A DNA stretch of 23,787 bases from an uncultured Prochlorococcus sp. (lineage in GTDB: Bacteria > Cyanobacteriota > Cyanobacteriia > PCC-6307 > Cyanobiaceae). How positions within the stretch are numbered: the first letter of the stretch is position 1; the number at the start of each line of letters is the position of its first letter. The notes beneath the pieces were generated by a model, which saw only the letters and a list, made by a program, of their open reading frames with translations, ran no database searches and was not told the DNA's origin. Positions 1-8,667 of the stretch are shown piece by piece. The stretch covers positions 1 through 23,787 of the forward strand of contig CACMNZ010000013.1 of NCBI GenBank assembly GCA_902615165.1, written 5' to 3'. A program made the position numbers and the translations under genes.

Positions 1-35
1 ATTCTTTTGATCACCAATATTCTTTATATCGTCGT

Positions 36-2942
36 ATGAAATCTCAAAATAGCAAAGAACAAAAATCAGACTTTTCTTATAAAGAGACTTTAAATTTACT
101 AAAGACTGACTTCTCAATGCGGGCTAACTCAGTTGTAAGAGAACCTGAGATTCAGAATTTTTGGTCTAGAAATGATATTGATTTCAAATTAGGTTCAAAC
201 AATTCAGGCGAAATATTTACATTACATGATGGACCTCCTTATGCAAATGGAGCGCTTCATATGGGTCATGCCCTCAATAAAGTTTTAAAAGACATAATTA
301 ATAAGTACAAAACCTTAAGAGGATTTAGGGTCCATTTCGTACCTGGCTGGGACTGTCATGGATTACCTATTGAACTAAAAGTTCTTCAGAATTTAAAATC
401 TGATGAAAGAAAGAATCTCGATACTCTAAATCTAAGAAAAAAAGCAACAGATTATGCCCATATCCAAATTAATAATCAAAAGGAGGGTTTCAAAAGGTGG
501 GGCATATGGGGAGATTGGGATAACCCTTACTTAACTCTTAAGAAAAGTTATGAATCTGCTCAGATTAGAGTATTTGGGAAAATGTTTTTAAATGGCTATA
601 TATATCGAGGCCTGAAACCAGTCCATTGGAGTCCAAGTTCGAGGACTGCACTTGCAGAAGCAGAGTTAGAATATCCTGATAAACATTATTCTAAAAGTAT
701 TTATGTTTCATTAAAAATCAAAAAAATATCTGAGGAAATTTTATTAAATTTAATCCAAAAAAATCCTAAATTCAAAAAAGATTTTTTTCAAAATAATTCT
801 TTCATAACTATTTGGACTACTACTCCTTGGACCATACCAGCAAATGAAGCAGTTGCAGTAAATCCAAAAATAAAGTACGTTTTTGCTATTGATGAAGAGA
901 AACGAATTTACCTTTTTGCAAAGGATTTATCTTCTGAAATAAGTAAGAAATTAAATAAAGATTTCAAGGTGCTTTTAGACGTTAAAGGCTCTGAATTGGA
1001 AAATATTGAATATCAACATCCCTCTATGAATAAAAATTGCAGAATTGTAATTGGAGGGGATTACATTACTACAGAATCAGGTACTGGGATTGTTCATACT
1101 GCCCCTGGACATGGGATAGATGATTTTAATGTTGGTCAAAAATATGATTTACCAATCACATGTGTTGTTGATGAAAAAGGTACTTTAAATGAATATTCTG
1201 GTCAATTCAAAGGATCAAATGTCCTTAAAGACGCAAATGATTTAATTATTGAATATTTAAAAGAAAACAATTTGCTGCTACTACAAGAAAACTATAAGCA
1301 TAGATATCCGTATGATTGGAGAACCAAAAAACCAACAATTTTTAGAGCAACAGAACAATGGTTTGCATCTGTAAATGGCTTTAGATCATCTGCATTAAAG
1401 GCAATCGAAGAAGTCGAATGGATGCCAGCAACTGGAAAGAAAAGAATTTATTCTATGGTTGTTGGTAGAGGAGATTGGTGTATTTCTAGACAAAGGTCAT
1501 GGGGAGTCCCAATCCCAGTTTTTTATTCAAAAAACGGAAATGAAATTCTTCTTAACAGAGAGATAATTGATCATATTCAAGATCTTTTTAGTGAACATGG
1601 AGCAGATATTTGGTGGGATTGGGATGTTAAGAATCTATTGCCAAAAAATTATGCAAAAGAATCAGATTTATGGACAAAAGGCACAGATACAATGGATGTT
1701 TGGTTCGATTCAGGATCTAGCTGGTCTGCAGTATGTGAACTAAGAAGTGAATTAAAGTATCCAGCCGATCTTTATTTAGAGGGCTCAGATCAACATCGAG
1801 GATGGTTTCAGTCTTCTTTGCTAACTTCTGTTGCAGTTAATAATAAACCTCCATATAAGAAAGTTTTAACTCACGGGTTTGCTCTTGATGAAAACGGAAG
1901 AAAAATGAGCAAATCTTTAGGCAATGTTGTTGATCCAAATATGATTATTAATGGAGGTAATAATAAAAAAACTGAACCTGCTTATGGCGCTGATGTTTTG
2001 AGGTTATGGGTAAGTTCTGTGGATTATTCAGTAGATGTTCCAATAGGTTCAAATATACTCAAGCAACTTTCAGACGTTTACAGAAAAGTTCGTAATACTG
2101 CAAGATATCTTCTAGGAAATATTCATGATTATGATCCTAAAATTGATAGTTTTGAGGTTGATCAATTGCCTCTCTTAGATCAATGGATGTTAGGTAGATT
2201 AGTTGAGGTTACAGATCAAATATCAAATGCTTATGAAAATTATGAATTTTCAAAATTTTTCCAAATCTTACAAAGTTTTTGCGTTGTAGATCTGTCAAAT
2301 TTTTACTTGGATATCGCAAAAGATAGGTTATATGTGAGTTATAAATCACAATTTAGGAGAAGATCATGTCAGTTTGTTATGTCAAAAGTTGTTGAAACTT
2401 TAGCCGTACTTATTTCTCCAGTGCTTTGTCATATGGCTGAAGATATTTGGCAAAATATCCCATATTCAACAAAAGAAAAATCAGTTTTTCAGAGAGGGTG
2501 GCCAATATTTTCGGAGTCATGGAAAAATCAAATTCTTAATGAACACATAGCAAATTTAAGAAATTTGAGGGTTGAAATTAACAAAGCTATTGAAGGATGT
2601 AGGAACAAACAAATAATTGGGGCAGCTTTAGAAACGGAAGTTAATTATTTACCTGAAGATAAAGTTGTAAAAGATTCACTTACATGGCTAAAAGAATTTG
2701 GTAATCAAAATGTAGATTTATTTAGAGATTGGCTTATAGTATCAAACTTCCAAGTGGTAACCGATTTGGAAGAGAATTATCTTATTATCGATAACAATGC
2801 ACTGGGTAAAATTCAAATAATAAAAGCTAATGGTCAAAAATGTGATAGATGTTGGCATTATCAAAAAGAAACTTTTAATGGCATCCAAAATACAAAATTA
2901 TGCAAAAGATGTTCAAATATTATTAATCTTGAATTTACTTAA
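36..2942 (+). CDS. ileS: Isoleucyl-tRNA synthetase
   Basis: Charges tRNA-Ile with isoleucine in the cytoplasm and edits misactivated valine. The 968-residue length fits a complete bacterial class Ia enzyme. The HIGH signature reads HMGH at residues 75-78 after a GPPYANG stretch, and KMSKS is at 623-627. The editing (CP1) insertion lies between them, including a [19 protein letters not shown] segment around residue 264 onward. The C-terminus carries a zinc-binding knuckle with Cys936, Cys939, Cys956 and Cys959, typical of bacterial IleRS. The ATG start is the first in frame and lies 35 nt into the window, so its promoter is mostly outside. It converges on the next gene and the two stop regions overlap by 4 nt. 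Identification is secure. Confidence 0.98.
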   Translation: MKSQNSKEQKSDFSYKETLNLLKTDFSMRANSVVREPEIQNFWSRNDIDFKLGSNNSGEIFTLHDGPPYANGALHMGHALNKVLKDIINKYKTLRGFRVHFVPGWDCHGLPIELKVLQNLKSDERKNLDTLNLRKKATDYAHIQINNQKEGFKRWGIWGDWDNPYLTLKKSYESAQIRVFGKMFLNGYIYRGLKPVHWSPSSRTALAEAELEYPDKHYSKSIYVSLKIKKISEEILLNLIQKNPKFKKDFFQNNSFITIWTTTPWTIPANEAVAVNPKIKYVFAIDEEKRIYLFAKDLSSEISKKLNKDFKVLLDVKGSELENIEYQHPSMNKNCRIVIGGDYITTESGTGIVHTAPGHGIDDFNVGQKYDLPITCVVDEKGTLNEYSGQFKGSNVLKDANDLIIEYLKENNLLLLQENYKHRYPYDWRTKKPTIFRATEQWFASVNGFRSSALKAIEEVEWMPATGKKRIYSMVVGRGDWCISRQRSWGVPIPVFYSKNGNEILLNREIIDHIQDLFSEHGADIWWDWDVKNLLPKNYAKESDLWTKGTDTMDVWFDSGSSWSAVCELRSELKYPADLYLEGSDQHRGWFQSSLLTSVAVNNKPPYKKVLTHGFALDENGRKMSKSLGNVVDPNMIINGGNNKKTEPAYGADVLRLWVSSVDYSVDVPIGSNILKQLSDVYRKVRNTARYLLGNIHDYDPKIDSFEVDQLPLLDQWMLGRLVEVTDQISNAYENYEFSKFFQILQSFCVVDLSNFYLDIAKDRLYVSYKSQFRRRSCQFVMSKVVETLAVLISPVLCHMAEDIWQNIPYSTKEKSVFQRGWPIFSESWKNQILNEHIANLRNLRVEINKAIEGCRNKQIIGAALETEVNYLPEDKVVKDSLTWLKEFGNQNVDLFRDWLIVSNFQVVTDLEENYLIIDNNALGKIQIIKANGQKCDRCWHYQKETFNGIQNTKLCKRCSNIINLEFT

Positions 2943-3274
2943 ATCCAGTTTTTTTGATTCAAAAAGAAAACCGAGTTTGGATTTTCTCTAATAAAATTAT
3001 CTTCTGTTGCTGTTAAGGGTGCTTTATAAAGTTTAAAATTTGTAAGTATATAAGTAAATTCTATAACTTTCTTTTCTAAATCTATTTCTATTTGATGAGT
3101 TGTTGAGCTACTGAACCCTTTGAAAATAAGAATTTCCAATTGTTCTTTGTGACTCCCTTTTAGAATGAAACCTTCTACTTTAAGTATCCTATTAGTTATT
3201 TCGGAACTTATTTTTTCAAGATTTTTTATTAAATCAATTTCTGCCATTTTCGGAGAAGCAAGAGTTTCTTCCAT
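2939..3274 (-). CDS. Small conserved cyanobacterial protein (DUF7734-like)
   Basis: A soluble protein of up to 111 residues with no membrane segment. The central [10 protein letters not shown] stretch (about residues 51-60) resembles the conserved core of a small cyanobacterial family that I recall as DUF7734; the family name is from memory and the function is unknown. The start is uncertain. The ATG at 3274 makes it overlap the upstream same-strand gene by 41 nt. The next in-frame ATG, ending at 3247 (MAEIDL), reduces this to 14 nt and gives 102 residues. Neither has a Shine-Dalgarno, as is usual here. It is probably co-transcribed with the DUF3177 gene upstream, and its 3' end overlaps the end of ileS by 4 nt. 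Confidence 0.8.
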   Translation of the reverse strand: MEETLASPKMAEIDLIKNLEKISSEITNRILKVEGFILKGSHKEQLEILIFKGFSSSTTHQIEIDLEKKVIEFTYILTNFKLYKAPLTATEDNFIRENPNSVFFLNQKNWI

Positions 3275-3857
3275 TTTTAGGTAATTTGATTATTGACCAT
3301 TGAATAAGGCCTAAAATATAGATTAACAACGAAAATAATCCTAAAAATTTTGCTATTGGTTGAGTAAAGTTAGCTCCGAAAAAAAAATTAAATAAATTTT
3401 TTATAAAAATATATAAATTTGAAGAAGGCTGCAGCCATACTGCACACGCATCTGTATTAATTAAAGATAGGCAGTTTATGCTTTGCCAACTCTGAATTAA
3501 GAAATTGAGAGATATAAAAGATATCGTCCATCTCCATATTTTTGTAGTTGTAGTAAGGGAGTAAGAAAAATCATATTCTCTTAATTCGTCATTAATATCG
3601 TTCCAAAACCAAACTGAAATTGTCATTAATAAAGTTGAAATATTTGTTATGACAAGAGCATAATTATATTTACCTATCAAAAGCAGAAGGCTTATAAAAA
3701 ATAAAAGGGATATTTTCCAATATATTGAAAGAAGTTTACTAACTGCTTTATTTCTTTTTTTAATTGACCAGAAGGATAAAGTAATAGGTATCCCAATGAA
3801 GAAAATTATTGAAAGTTGAAAGGATAGCCAAATAGAAAGTTGATTAAAAACGTTCAA
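3234..3857 (-). CDS. DUF3177 family integral membrane protein
   Basis: A 207-residue hydrophobic protein with about five predicted membrane spans (roughly residues 9-30, 45-62, 66-86, 108-124 and 168-189). Between spans three and four lies a short charged loop reading NDINDELREYD. The overall pattern matches the cyanobacterial DUF3177 family as I remember it; no biochemical role is known to me. A Cys-containing segment around residues 129-138 (NCL...DAC) could face the lumen or periplasm, which is speculation. It appears to be the first gene of a two-gene minus-strand unit, its end overlapping the following gene. The upstream gap 3858-3979 is shared with divergent trmB and holds no structure I can call. 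Confidence 0.82.
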   Translation of the reverse strand: MNVFNQLSIWLSFQLSIIFFIGIPITLSFWSIKKRNKAVSKLLSIYWKISLLFFISLLLLIGKYNYALVITNISTLLMTISVWFWNDINDELREYDFSYSLTTTTKIWRWTISFISLNFLIQSWQSINCLSLINTDACAVWLQPSSNLYIFIKNLFNFFFGANFTQPIAKFLGLFSLLIYILGLIQWSIIKLPKNGRNSCFSENGRN

Positions 3858-3979
3858 AACTTTTTCTTACTAAATACATAATAATTAAACAATATACTGT
3901 TACTTCTGAACTTAGTATTGTCATAGTTATGAATATTATGCATCCTAATATTATTGCTTAGAAATATATTAATAATTGT

Positions 3980-4609
3980 ATGAGACAGCATGTTAATCCT
4001 CTTAGTAGTAATTTCAATCAAATTGAGAGCATACCTTCTTTAAGCGAAATGTTTGGTGATTCTAAGTTGAATCTTCATTTGGATATAGGTTGTGCTTCTG
4101 GAGAGTTTCTATTTGATTTAGCTTTAGTAAATAAAAGTTGGAATTATTTAGGAATTGAAATCCGTGAGAAATTAGTCAAAAATGCTAAATTAAAAGTGAT
4201 TGAAAGAGAAATCAAAAATTTATATTTTGTATTTGGCAATGCTAATAATATTTTGAATGATGTCCAAAGCAAATTTATTATCAAAAATCTAAAAAGTATT
4301 TCTTTTAATTTTCCCGATCCATGGTTTAAAAAGAGACATTATAAAAGGCGTGTAATTCAGCCAGAGTTTATAAATATTCTCTCAAATTCATTACAAAAGG
4401 GCACCTTAATTTTTATAAAAACTGATGTAAAAGATTTATTCAATTACATGGATTTCACCATATCAAGTAATTTTTATTTTAAAACAGTTGATAAAAATGA
4501 TTTTAATTATACCGAAAGTTTTAATCCAAATGAAGTTAAAACTAATAGGGAAAAGTATGTGATAGTTAACCAACTTGATATTTTTGAAAGGATTTATATG
4601 AAAATTTAA
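3980..4609 (+). CDS. trmB: tRNA (guanine-N7-)-methyltransferase
   Basis: Methylates N7 of G46 in the variable loop of tRNAs, using S-adenosylmethionine. The 209-residue length is normal for bacterial TrmB. The SAM-binding motif I reads [10 protein letters not shown] at residues 34-43, followed by an acidic GIE at 58-60. The family signature [10 protein letters not shown] at 111-120, with following basic residues, is the substrate/catalytic loop and is diagnostic. The C-terminal TNREKYV-like motif around residue 188 onward also fits. The ATG start precedes a typical MRQHVNPL amino terminus. It converges on glmM with a 7-nt gap and no visible terminator. Confidence 0.96.
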   Translation: MRQHVNPLSSNFNQIESIPSLSEMFGDSKLNLHLDIGCASGEFLFDLALVNKSWNYLGIEIREKLVKNAKLKVIEREIKNLYFVFGNANNILNDVQSKFIIKNLKSISFNFPDPWFKKRHYKRRVIQPEFINILSNSLQKGTLIFIKTDVKDLFNYMDFTISSNFYFKTVDKNDFNYTESFNPNEVKTNREKYVIVNQLDIFERIYMKI

Positions 4610-4616
4610 TGCTTCG

Positions 4617-5969
4617 TTAATTTAATATTTTATTAATTTCTAAAAAAAGTTTGTTAGTTATTTCGCTTGACAAAGAATGAACTTGCTTACTATTTTTGGC
4701 CTCAACTAAAACTCTTATTACGGGTTCTGTGCCGCTAGGCCTTATAAAAACTCTACAATTATCAGAATATATTTTCTGAAAAATTGCAATAGTTTGATCA
4801 ATTAGGATTTTGGTTTCTGGATTTAATTTATTAATATTAAAATCTAAATTGATATTAGTTAGTTTTTGAGGAAAAGGTTTGAAACTACTTTGAAGCCAAT
4901 CATTTAAATTAATATTTTTCTTTTTACAATACTTACAAATTTGAAGTGCAGTCAATATCCCATCTCCAGAAAAATTATTAATTTTTGAAAGTATATGACC
5001 TGACTGCTCACCTCCTAAGACAGCTCCTTTTTTCTTAATTGCATCATGCACATATTTATCTCCTACCTCAGTTCTATACAAAATTCCTCCAATTTTCTTC
5101 CAGGCTTTTTCAAAACCTAAGTTTGCCATTTCCGTTGATACTAGTAAGTTATTTGTGAGGACTTTTTGTTCCATAAGTTCCCTACCCCAAAGAAAAAGAA
5201 TATGATCTCCATCTAAAACATTGCCTTTTGAATCTAATCCAATAACTCTATCTGCATCCCCATCGAAGCTAAAACCCATATCTGCAGGGCATTCTCTTAA
5301 TGCTTTTTTTAATGGCTCTAGGTTAGTAGAACCACAATTCAAATTAATTTTCAATCCATTTTTAGAGTTATTAATAACTCTTACATCAGCACCAAGAGAC
5401 TGAAAAATTTTTTTTGCGATGGTTGTCGCTGATCCATAGCATGTGTCTAATATTATTTTCAACCCGCTTAGATTTTCTCCTCCCATTGCTTGAATTAAGC
5501 TTTTAATATAAATATTAATAAGATCTTTATTTTCATTTAAAGAGATCATTTGTTTAGGAACCGGAATATTGTGATTTAACTCCTCAATTATTTTTTGAAT
5601 TTTATTTTCAAAATATTTGGTAATTTTTTGACCATTATGATCAAAAATTTTTATGCCATTATATTCAGGTGGATTATGACTTGCAGATATCATTATCCCA
5701 CTACTCAATCTCTCTTGTTTTATTAAAAACGGTATAGCAGGGGTAGGGCATATTCCAAGATTTATAAATTTTTTACCACTTTTTTGTATACCTTGTGTTA
5801 CGGCCTGAAGCAAAATATCTCCACTAATTCTCGTATCTCTTCCAAGAATTATTGGATTTTTCTTATCTAAATTCGAACCTAGCGCATATCCTACTTTGTA
5901 AGCTAGAGAATAAGTTATTTCTTCATTAAATCTTCCTCTTATTCCATCAGTTCCAAAGATTGATTTCAT
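4617..5969 (-). CDS. glmM: Phosphoglucosamine mutase
   Basis: Converts glucosamine-6-phosphate to glucosamine-1-phosphate for UDP-GlcNAc, hence peptidoglycan and lipopolysaccharide. At 450 residues it is full length for the alpha-D-phosphohexomutase family. The four family landmarks are all present: the active-site serine loop SASHNP (Ser97 is the expected phosphoserine), the metal loop DGDAD at 236-240 followed by Arg241, the sugar-binding GEQSGH at 320-325, and the phosphate-binding RPSGTEP at 410-416. The N-terminal FGTDGIRG is the usual GlmM beginning. It is transcribed alone, divergently from the thioredoxin gene. Confidence 0.97.
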   Translation of the reverse strand: MKSIFGTDGIRGRFNEEITYSLAYKVGYALGSNLDKKNPIILGRDTRISGDILLQAVTQGIQKSGKKFINLGICPTPAIPFLIKQERLSSGIMISASHNPPEYNGIKIFDHNGQKITKYFENKIQKIIEELNHNIPVPKQMISLNENKDLINIYIKSLIQAMGGENLSGLKIILDTCYGSATTIAKKIFQSLGADVRVINNSKNGLKINLNCGSTNLEPLKKALRECPADMGFSFDGDADRVIGLDSKGNVLDGDHILFLWGRELMEQKVLTNNLLVSTEMANLGFEKAWKKIGGILYRTEVGDKYVHDAIKKKGAVLGGEQSGHILSKINNFSGDGILTALQICKYCKKKNINLNDWLQSSFKPFPQKLTNINLDFNINKLNPETKILIDQTIAIFQKIYSDNCRVFIRPSGTEPVIRVLVEAKNSKQVHSLSSEITNKLFLEINKILN

Positions 5970-6106
5970 AATTAGATTTCAGGAATCAAAGAAATTTTGA
6001 TAATTATTTGATTTTTATTTTATCAGTTGATTAATAATTTATAGATTTTAATTCTCTTTATTTGTTTTACTTAATTAAGATATTTTTAGCTAGTAAATCC
6101 TTAATA

Positions 6107-6652
6107 GTGCAATCTGAGAGTCGAGAGCAAGTTTTAAAGACAAATTTAAATACAATATTTATTGTAATCATATCTATTGTTATAACTTCACTGCTTTTGT
6201 TTGGAAATTTATTTTTTAAATCAACTTATCTACTAAAAAGTTTTGGAAAATTATCTGTTGACCCTGAAATAGCTTTTGCAAATAACAAGCCAACATTTTT
6301 AGAATTTTATGCAGAGTGGTGCGAAGTTTGCAAAGAAATGGCTCCACAAGTTTCTGCTTTAAAAGATGAATACGAAAAAGATATTAACTTTGTTTTTTTA
6401 AATGTTGATAATCAAAAATGGGCTAATTACATCCAGAAGTTTGCGGTCAACGGGATTCCTCAAGTTAGTCTTTTCGATAAAGAGGGCAATCTAATATCTA
6501 CTTTTATTGGTAAACAAGATGAAATTAAAATAAAAGAATCTATCAATAATTTAGAAAAAGAAAAGAAACCATATGAGGATATTATTAATGCTGAATTTTC
6601 AATAATTCAAGAAAATAAAAATTATGCTGTTAATCCTCGTAGTCATGGTTAA
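6107..6652 (+). CDS. txlA: Membrane-anchored thioredoxin-like protein (TxlA/HCF164 type)
   Basis: One N-terminal membrane span (about residues 15-36) is followed by a thioredoxin fold with WCEVC, giving redox cysteines at 72 and 75. The downstream NGIPQVSLFD supplies the cis-proline typical of thioredoxins. This matches cyanobacterial TxlA and plant HCF164, which pass reducing equivalents across or along the thylakoid membrane during cytochrome and photosystem assembly; the role here is by homology. I chose the GTG at 6107 because it puts a short charged segment directly before the span. A TTG at 6062 would add 15 hydrophobic residues. There is no ATG upstream in frame. It converges on thyX with a 2-nt gap. 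Confidence 0.85.
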   Translation: MQSESREQVLKTNLNTIFIVIISIVITSLLLFGNLFFKSTYLLKSFGKLSVDPEIAFANNKPTFLEFYAEWCEVCKEMAPQVSALKDEYEKDINFVFLNVDNQKWANYIQKFAVNGIPQVSLFDKEGNLISTFIGKQDEIKIKESINNLEKEKKPYEDIINAEFSIIQENKNYAVNPRSHG

Positions 6653-6654
6653 TT

Positions 6655-7287
6655 TTACCATTCTAAAGATTTTGATACAATTGGAAAACTTTTCTTAAAA
6701 ATAGACTTGCAATCTTGTGCGATAGACTTATGTTCTTTTTGAGTGCCGTGTGCTGATCGTAAATGAATGTAATGAATCCATGATCGGCATGATCCCGACA
6801 TATAGATTCTTGTTGGAGTTGCTAATGGTAAAACAAATCTCGCACATTCTTTTGCTACGCCTTCAGAAAGTAAATCTTCATATAATTTTGAAGCAGTCTG
6901 AAAATGTAAACCAATTTTTTCATTGAATCTTTTTTTTAAATCATCAGGAAGGTCAGAAATTGAATTTTGCCTATTTTTAAAATCTTGACGCCTCAACTCT
7001 GGTAAAGGAATATTTCCCAATTGTGAACTGTCTGCATATCTCTGTGAAAATTCCTGGAAAGTGAATGATCGATGTCTTAAAATTTGGGCGGCTATTCCTC
7101 TATTAGTCTCTATTTGTAATGTCATAAACGACTGTTCAAAAACACTCCAATGTTCATTTTTAATGCAATAACTCAATAATTTGGAAAAGTCCTCATTTTC
7201 CTGATTTTTTGGGTTACTAACTCTTGCAATGTAAGCCATTGTTTTTTCTGCATCAGGAGTTAGCGAAATTAGTTCAACTTTACTCAT
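6655..7287 (-). CDS. thyX: Flavin-dependent thymidylate synthase ThyX
   Basis: Makes dTMP from dUMP using methylene-tetrahydrofolate, FAD and NADPH. The signature RHR-X7-S is visible as RHRSFTFQEFS with RHR at 71-73 and Ser81, followed by QRY. The C-terminal region with RSWIHYIHLR and a following HGTQ-EH segment matches the dUMP/FAD-binding helices of the family. At 210 residues it is complete. It is the last gene of the CobO-like-dcd-thyX operon, starting 1 nt after the dcd stop, so translational coupling is likely. I see no ThyA homologue in the window, though its absence elsewhere cannot be judged. Confidence 0.96.
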   Translation of the reverse strand: MSKVELISLTPDAEKTMAYIARVSNPKNQENEDFSKLLSYCIKNEHWSVFEQSFMTLQIETNRGIAAQILRHRSFTFQEFSQRYADSSQLGNIPLPELRRQDFKNRQNSISDLPDDLKKRFNEKIGLHFQTASKLYEDLLSEGVAKECARFVLPLATPTRIYMSGSCRSWIHYIHLRSAHGTQKEHKSIAQDCKSIFKKSFPIVSKSLEW

Positions 7288-7288
7288 T

Positions 7289-7882
7289 TTAGATCTTTGC
7301 TAGAGTTACTTTTTCTGGTTGGTTTTGATATTTGCCTCTTCTATCTTCATAGGTTGTAGAGCATGGATCACCTTCAAAAAAGAGTAGTTGGCAAATACCC
7401 TCTTCAGCATAAATTCTGCAATCTGCACCTGAACTATTACTAAACTCTAAAGTCAGATGACCTTCCCATCCTGCCTCAGCAGGTGTTGTGTTAACAATAA
7501 TTCCTAATCGTGCATAAGTACTTTTGCCTATGCAGATTACAGTTATATTCTCTGGTACTTTCATCTTTTCTAAAGCGACTCCTAAACCATAGGAGTGAGC
7601 AGGAAGAATAAAAAAGTCTCCATCATTATCATGATGAAGGACAGTTTTTTCTAAATTGTTAGGATTAAACTTTTTGGGATTCATCACAGTACCAGGGATA
7701 TGTCTGAAAATTAGGAATTCTTTTGATGAAAGTCTTAAATCATATCCATAGGATGAACATCCGTAACTCAAAACTGGCTTTTGTTTATTGTCAGGCTCAA
7801 GATGCCTCACTAAATTTGATTGAAAGGGTTTTATCATTCCTTCCGAGGCCTTTTGGTTTATCCAGAGATCATTTTTGAGCAT
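7289..7882 (-). CDS. dcd: dCTP deaminase
   Basis: Deaminates dCTP to dUTP, the precursor of dUMP for thymidylate synthesis. The dUTPase-like fold is indicated by the GKSTYARLG motif at 119-127, where Ser121 and Arg125 align with the E. coli Ser111 and Arg115. The LEFSN segment supplies Glu146 at the position of the catalytic glutamate. The upstream PAEAGWEGH is also typical. At 197 residues it is a normal length. The gene sits 4 nt after the CobO-like gene and 1 nt before thyX, so deaminase and methylase of the same route are co-expressed. Whether it also hydrolyses dUTP cannot be told from sequence. Confidence 0.95.
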   Translation of the reverse strand: MLKNDLWINQKASEGMIKPFQSNLVRHLEPDNKQKPVLSYGCSSYGYDLRLSSKEFLIFRHIPGTVMNPKKFNPNNLEKTVLHHDNDGDFFILPAHSYGLGVALEKMKVPENITVICIGKSTYARLGIIVNTTPAEAGWEGHLTLEFSNSSGADCRIYAEEGICQLLFFEGDPCSTTYEDRRGKYQNQPEKVTLAKI

Positions 7883-7886
7883 TGTT

Positions 7887-8468
7887 TTATGAGCGAAGTT
7901 CGGTAATTTGATTGGCCATTAATAATAGATCTTTAGGAATATCTGTACCAGTAAGGATTACATCTCCTGATATAAATCGGTTTTCAAGTGTTGAAATCAA
8001 ATCATCTTTATCGATAATTTTCATGTCGATAGCTAAAAAAATTTCATCAAGTATGACTTGATCATTTTCGCTAGACTGTAGTTCTTTTTTACAAAAATTC
8101 CATAATTCAAAAGTAGATTCTTGAATAGTTTTTTTTAAATTTTTATTTTTTTTAATTTCTTCAGAATTATATTGATCAAAGGAGTGTGATGATCTTAACC
8201 AAGTTAAATTGCCGCATAGTGTTACTGCATTATCAACTCCTTGTTTAACACCTCCTTTCATAAATTGTATTAAAAGCACTTTCTTGCCAAGAGCAGCATT
8301 TCTTAGCGAGTCTCTAATGATAGATGAATAGCTTCCTCGATATGAAGATTTATAGATTTGAATTTGTCCGTTATGTGTAAATCTTTTTGCTTTAATTTTG
8401 TTGGCAGCATTTATATTTACAACATCAAAATTATTATTGGGGTAAATATGAGATGAGCTAGTTCCCAT
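7887..8468 (-). CDS. CobO/CobA(BtuR)-like protein with degenerate P-loop
   Basis: A 193-residue homologue of the corrinoid adenosyltransferase CobO/BtuR. The body of the family is recognisable: GKKVLLIQFMKGG at 61-73, VILDE at 138-142 (Walker B-like), and ILTGTDIPKDLL at 171-182 followed by ITELR at the end. However, the Walker A region, expected near residues 41-49 as GNGKGKTT, reads SSYRGSYSS. The lysine and the threonine that hold ATP phosphates are both missing. It is therefore doubtful that it adenosylates cobalamin in the usual way. It heads the operon with dcd and thyX and is divergent from ntcA. Database labels of cob(I)yrinic acid adenosyltransferase would rest on the conserved remainder. 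I leave the symbol blank. Confidence 0.82.
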   Translation of the reverse strand: MGTSSSHIYPNNNFDVVNINAANKIKAKRFTHNGQIQIYKSSYRGSYSSIIRDSLRNAALGKKVLLIQFMKGGVKQGVDNAVTLCGNLTWLRSSHSFDQYNSEEIKKNKNLKKTIQESTFELWNFCKKELQSSENDQVILDEIFLAIDMKIIDKDDLISTLENRFISGDVILTGTDIPKDLLLMANQITELRS

Positions 8469-8469
8469 T

Positions 8470-8488
8470 ATTTAGATTTTTTCTAAAT
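8470..8488 (-). promoter_or_regulatory. Leader hairpin directly before the CobO-like start codon
   Basis: ATTTAGA (8470-8476) and TCTAAAT (8482-8488) form a perfect 7-bp inverted repeat with a 5-nt loop. On the minus-strand transcript this hairpin would end one base before the AUG. All pairs but one are A-U, so stability is low. A -10-like TATACT lies just upstream on the same strand (complement of 8491-8496), which would place the transcript start at about 8484, inside the hairpin. Function is inference. Confidence 0.3.
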
Positions 8489-8490
8489 GC

Positions 8491-8496
8491 AGTATA
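8491..8496 (-). promoter_or_regulatory. Putative -10 element of the CobO-like/dcd/thyX operon
   Basis: The minus strand reads TATACT here, a good match to the TATAAT consensus. A start about 7 nt downstream would leave a 5' leader of roughly 16 nt before the ATG ending at 8468. No convincing -35 hexamer is seen, which is common in these genomes. Confidence 0.35.
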
Positions 8497-8605
8497 ATTA
8501 AATTCTATTAACACTGCATATAGTGTAATTTTACTTAAAAAAGTACTAAGCAAGAGAAAACTGGCTGAAAAAGACTTATTTATAAACTAATAAGAATTGA
8601 AAATT

Positions 8606-8619
8606 GTTACTGTTGATAC
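8606..8619 (+). promoter_or_regulatory. Putative NtcA binding site upstream of ntcA
   Basis: The sequence GTT-ACTGTTGA-TAC matches the NtcA consensus GTA-N8-TAC in all but one base and keeps the GT-N10-AC core. Its end is exactly 22 nt before TAAATT (8642-8647), which fits TAN3T. GTA-N8-TAC-N22-TAN3T is the textbook layout of an NtcA-activated class II promoter. The implied transcript start, about 8654, lies 41.5 nt from the site centre, as expected. Autoregulation of ntcA is known in cyanobacteria; binding here is inferred. Confidence 0.65.
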
Positions 8620-8641
8620 AAGATATTTTAGAGTGTCTCCT

Positions 8642-8647
8642 TAAATT
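8642..8647 (+). promoter_or_regulatory. Putative -10 element of ntcA
   Basis: TAAATT fits the TAN3T pattern at the canonical 22-nt distance from the NtcA-like box. It would give a leader of only about 14 nt before the ATG at 8668. The short leader supports that ATG as the true start rather than a downstream methionine. Confidence 0.5.
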
Positions 8648-8667
8648 TTTTAATAGTAAAGATATTT

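Noticed and set aside
5221..5403. 60-codon plus-strand open frame inside glmM
   Set aside because: It is the reverse complement of the DGDADR region of glmM; no independent support.
8525..8534. GTAATTTTAC as a second NtcA half-site pair
   Set aside because: The GTA...TAC spacing is 4 nt, not 8, so it does not fit the NtcA consensus.
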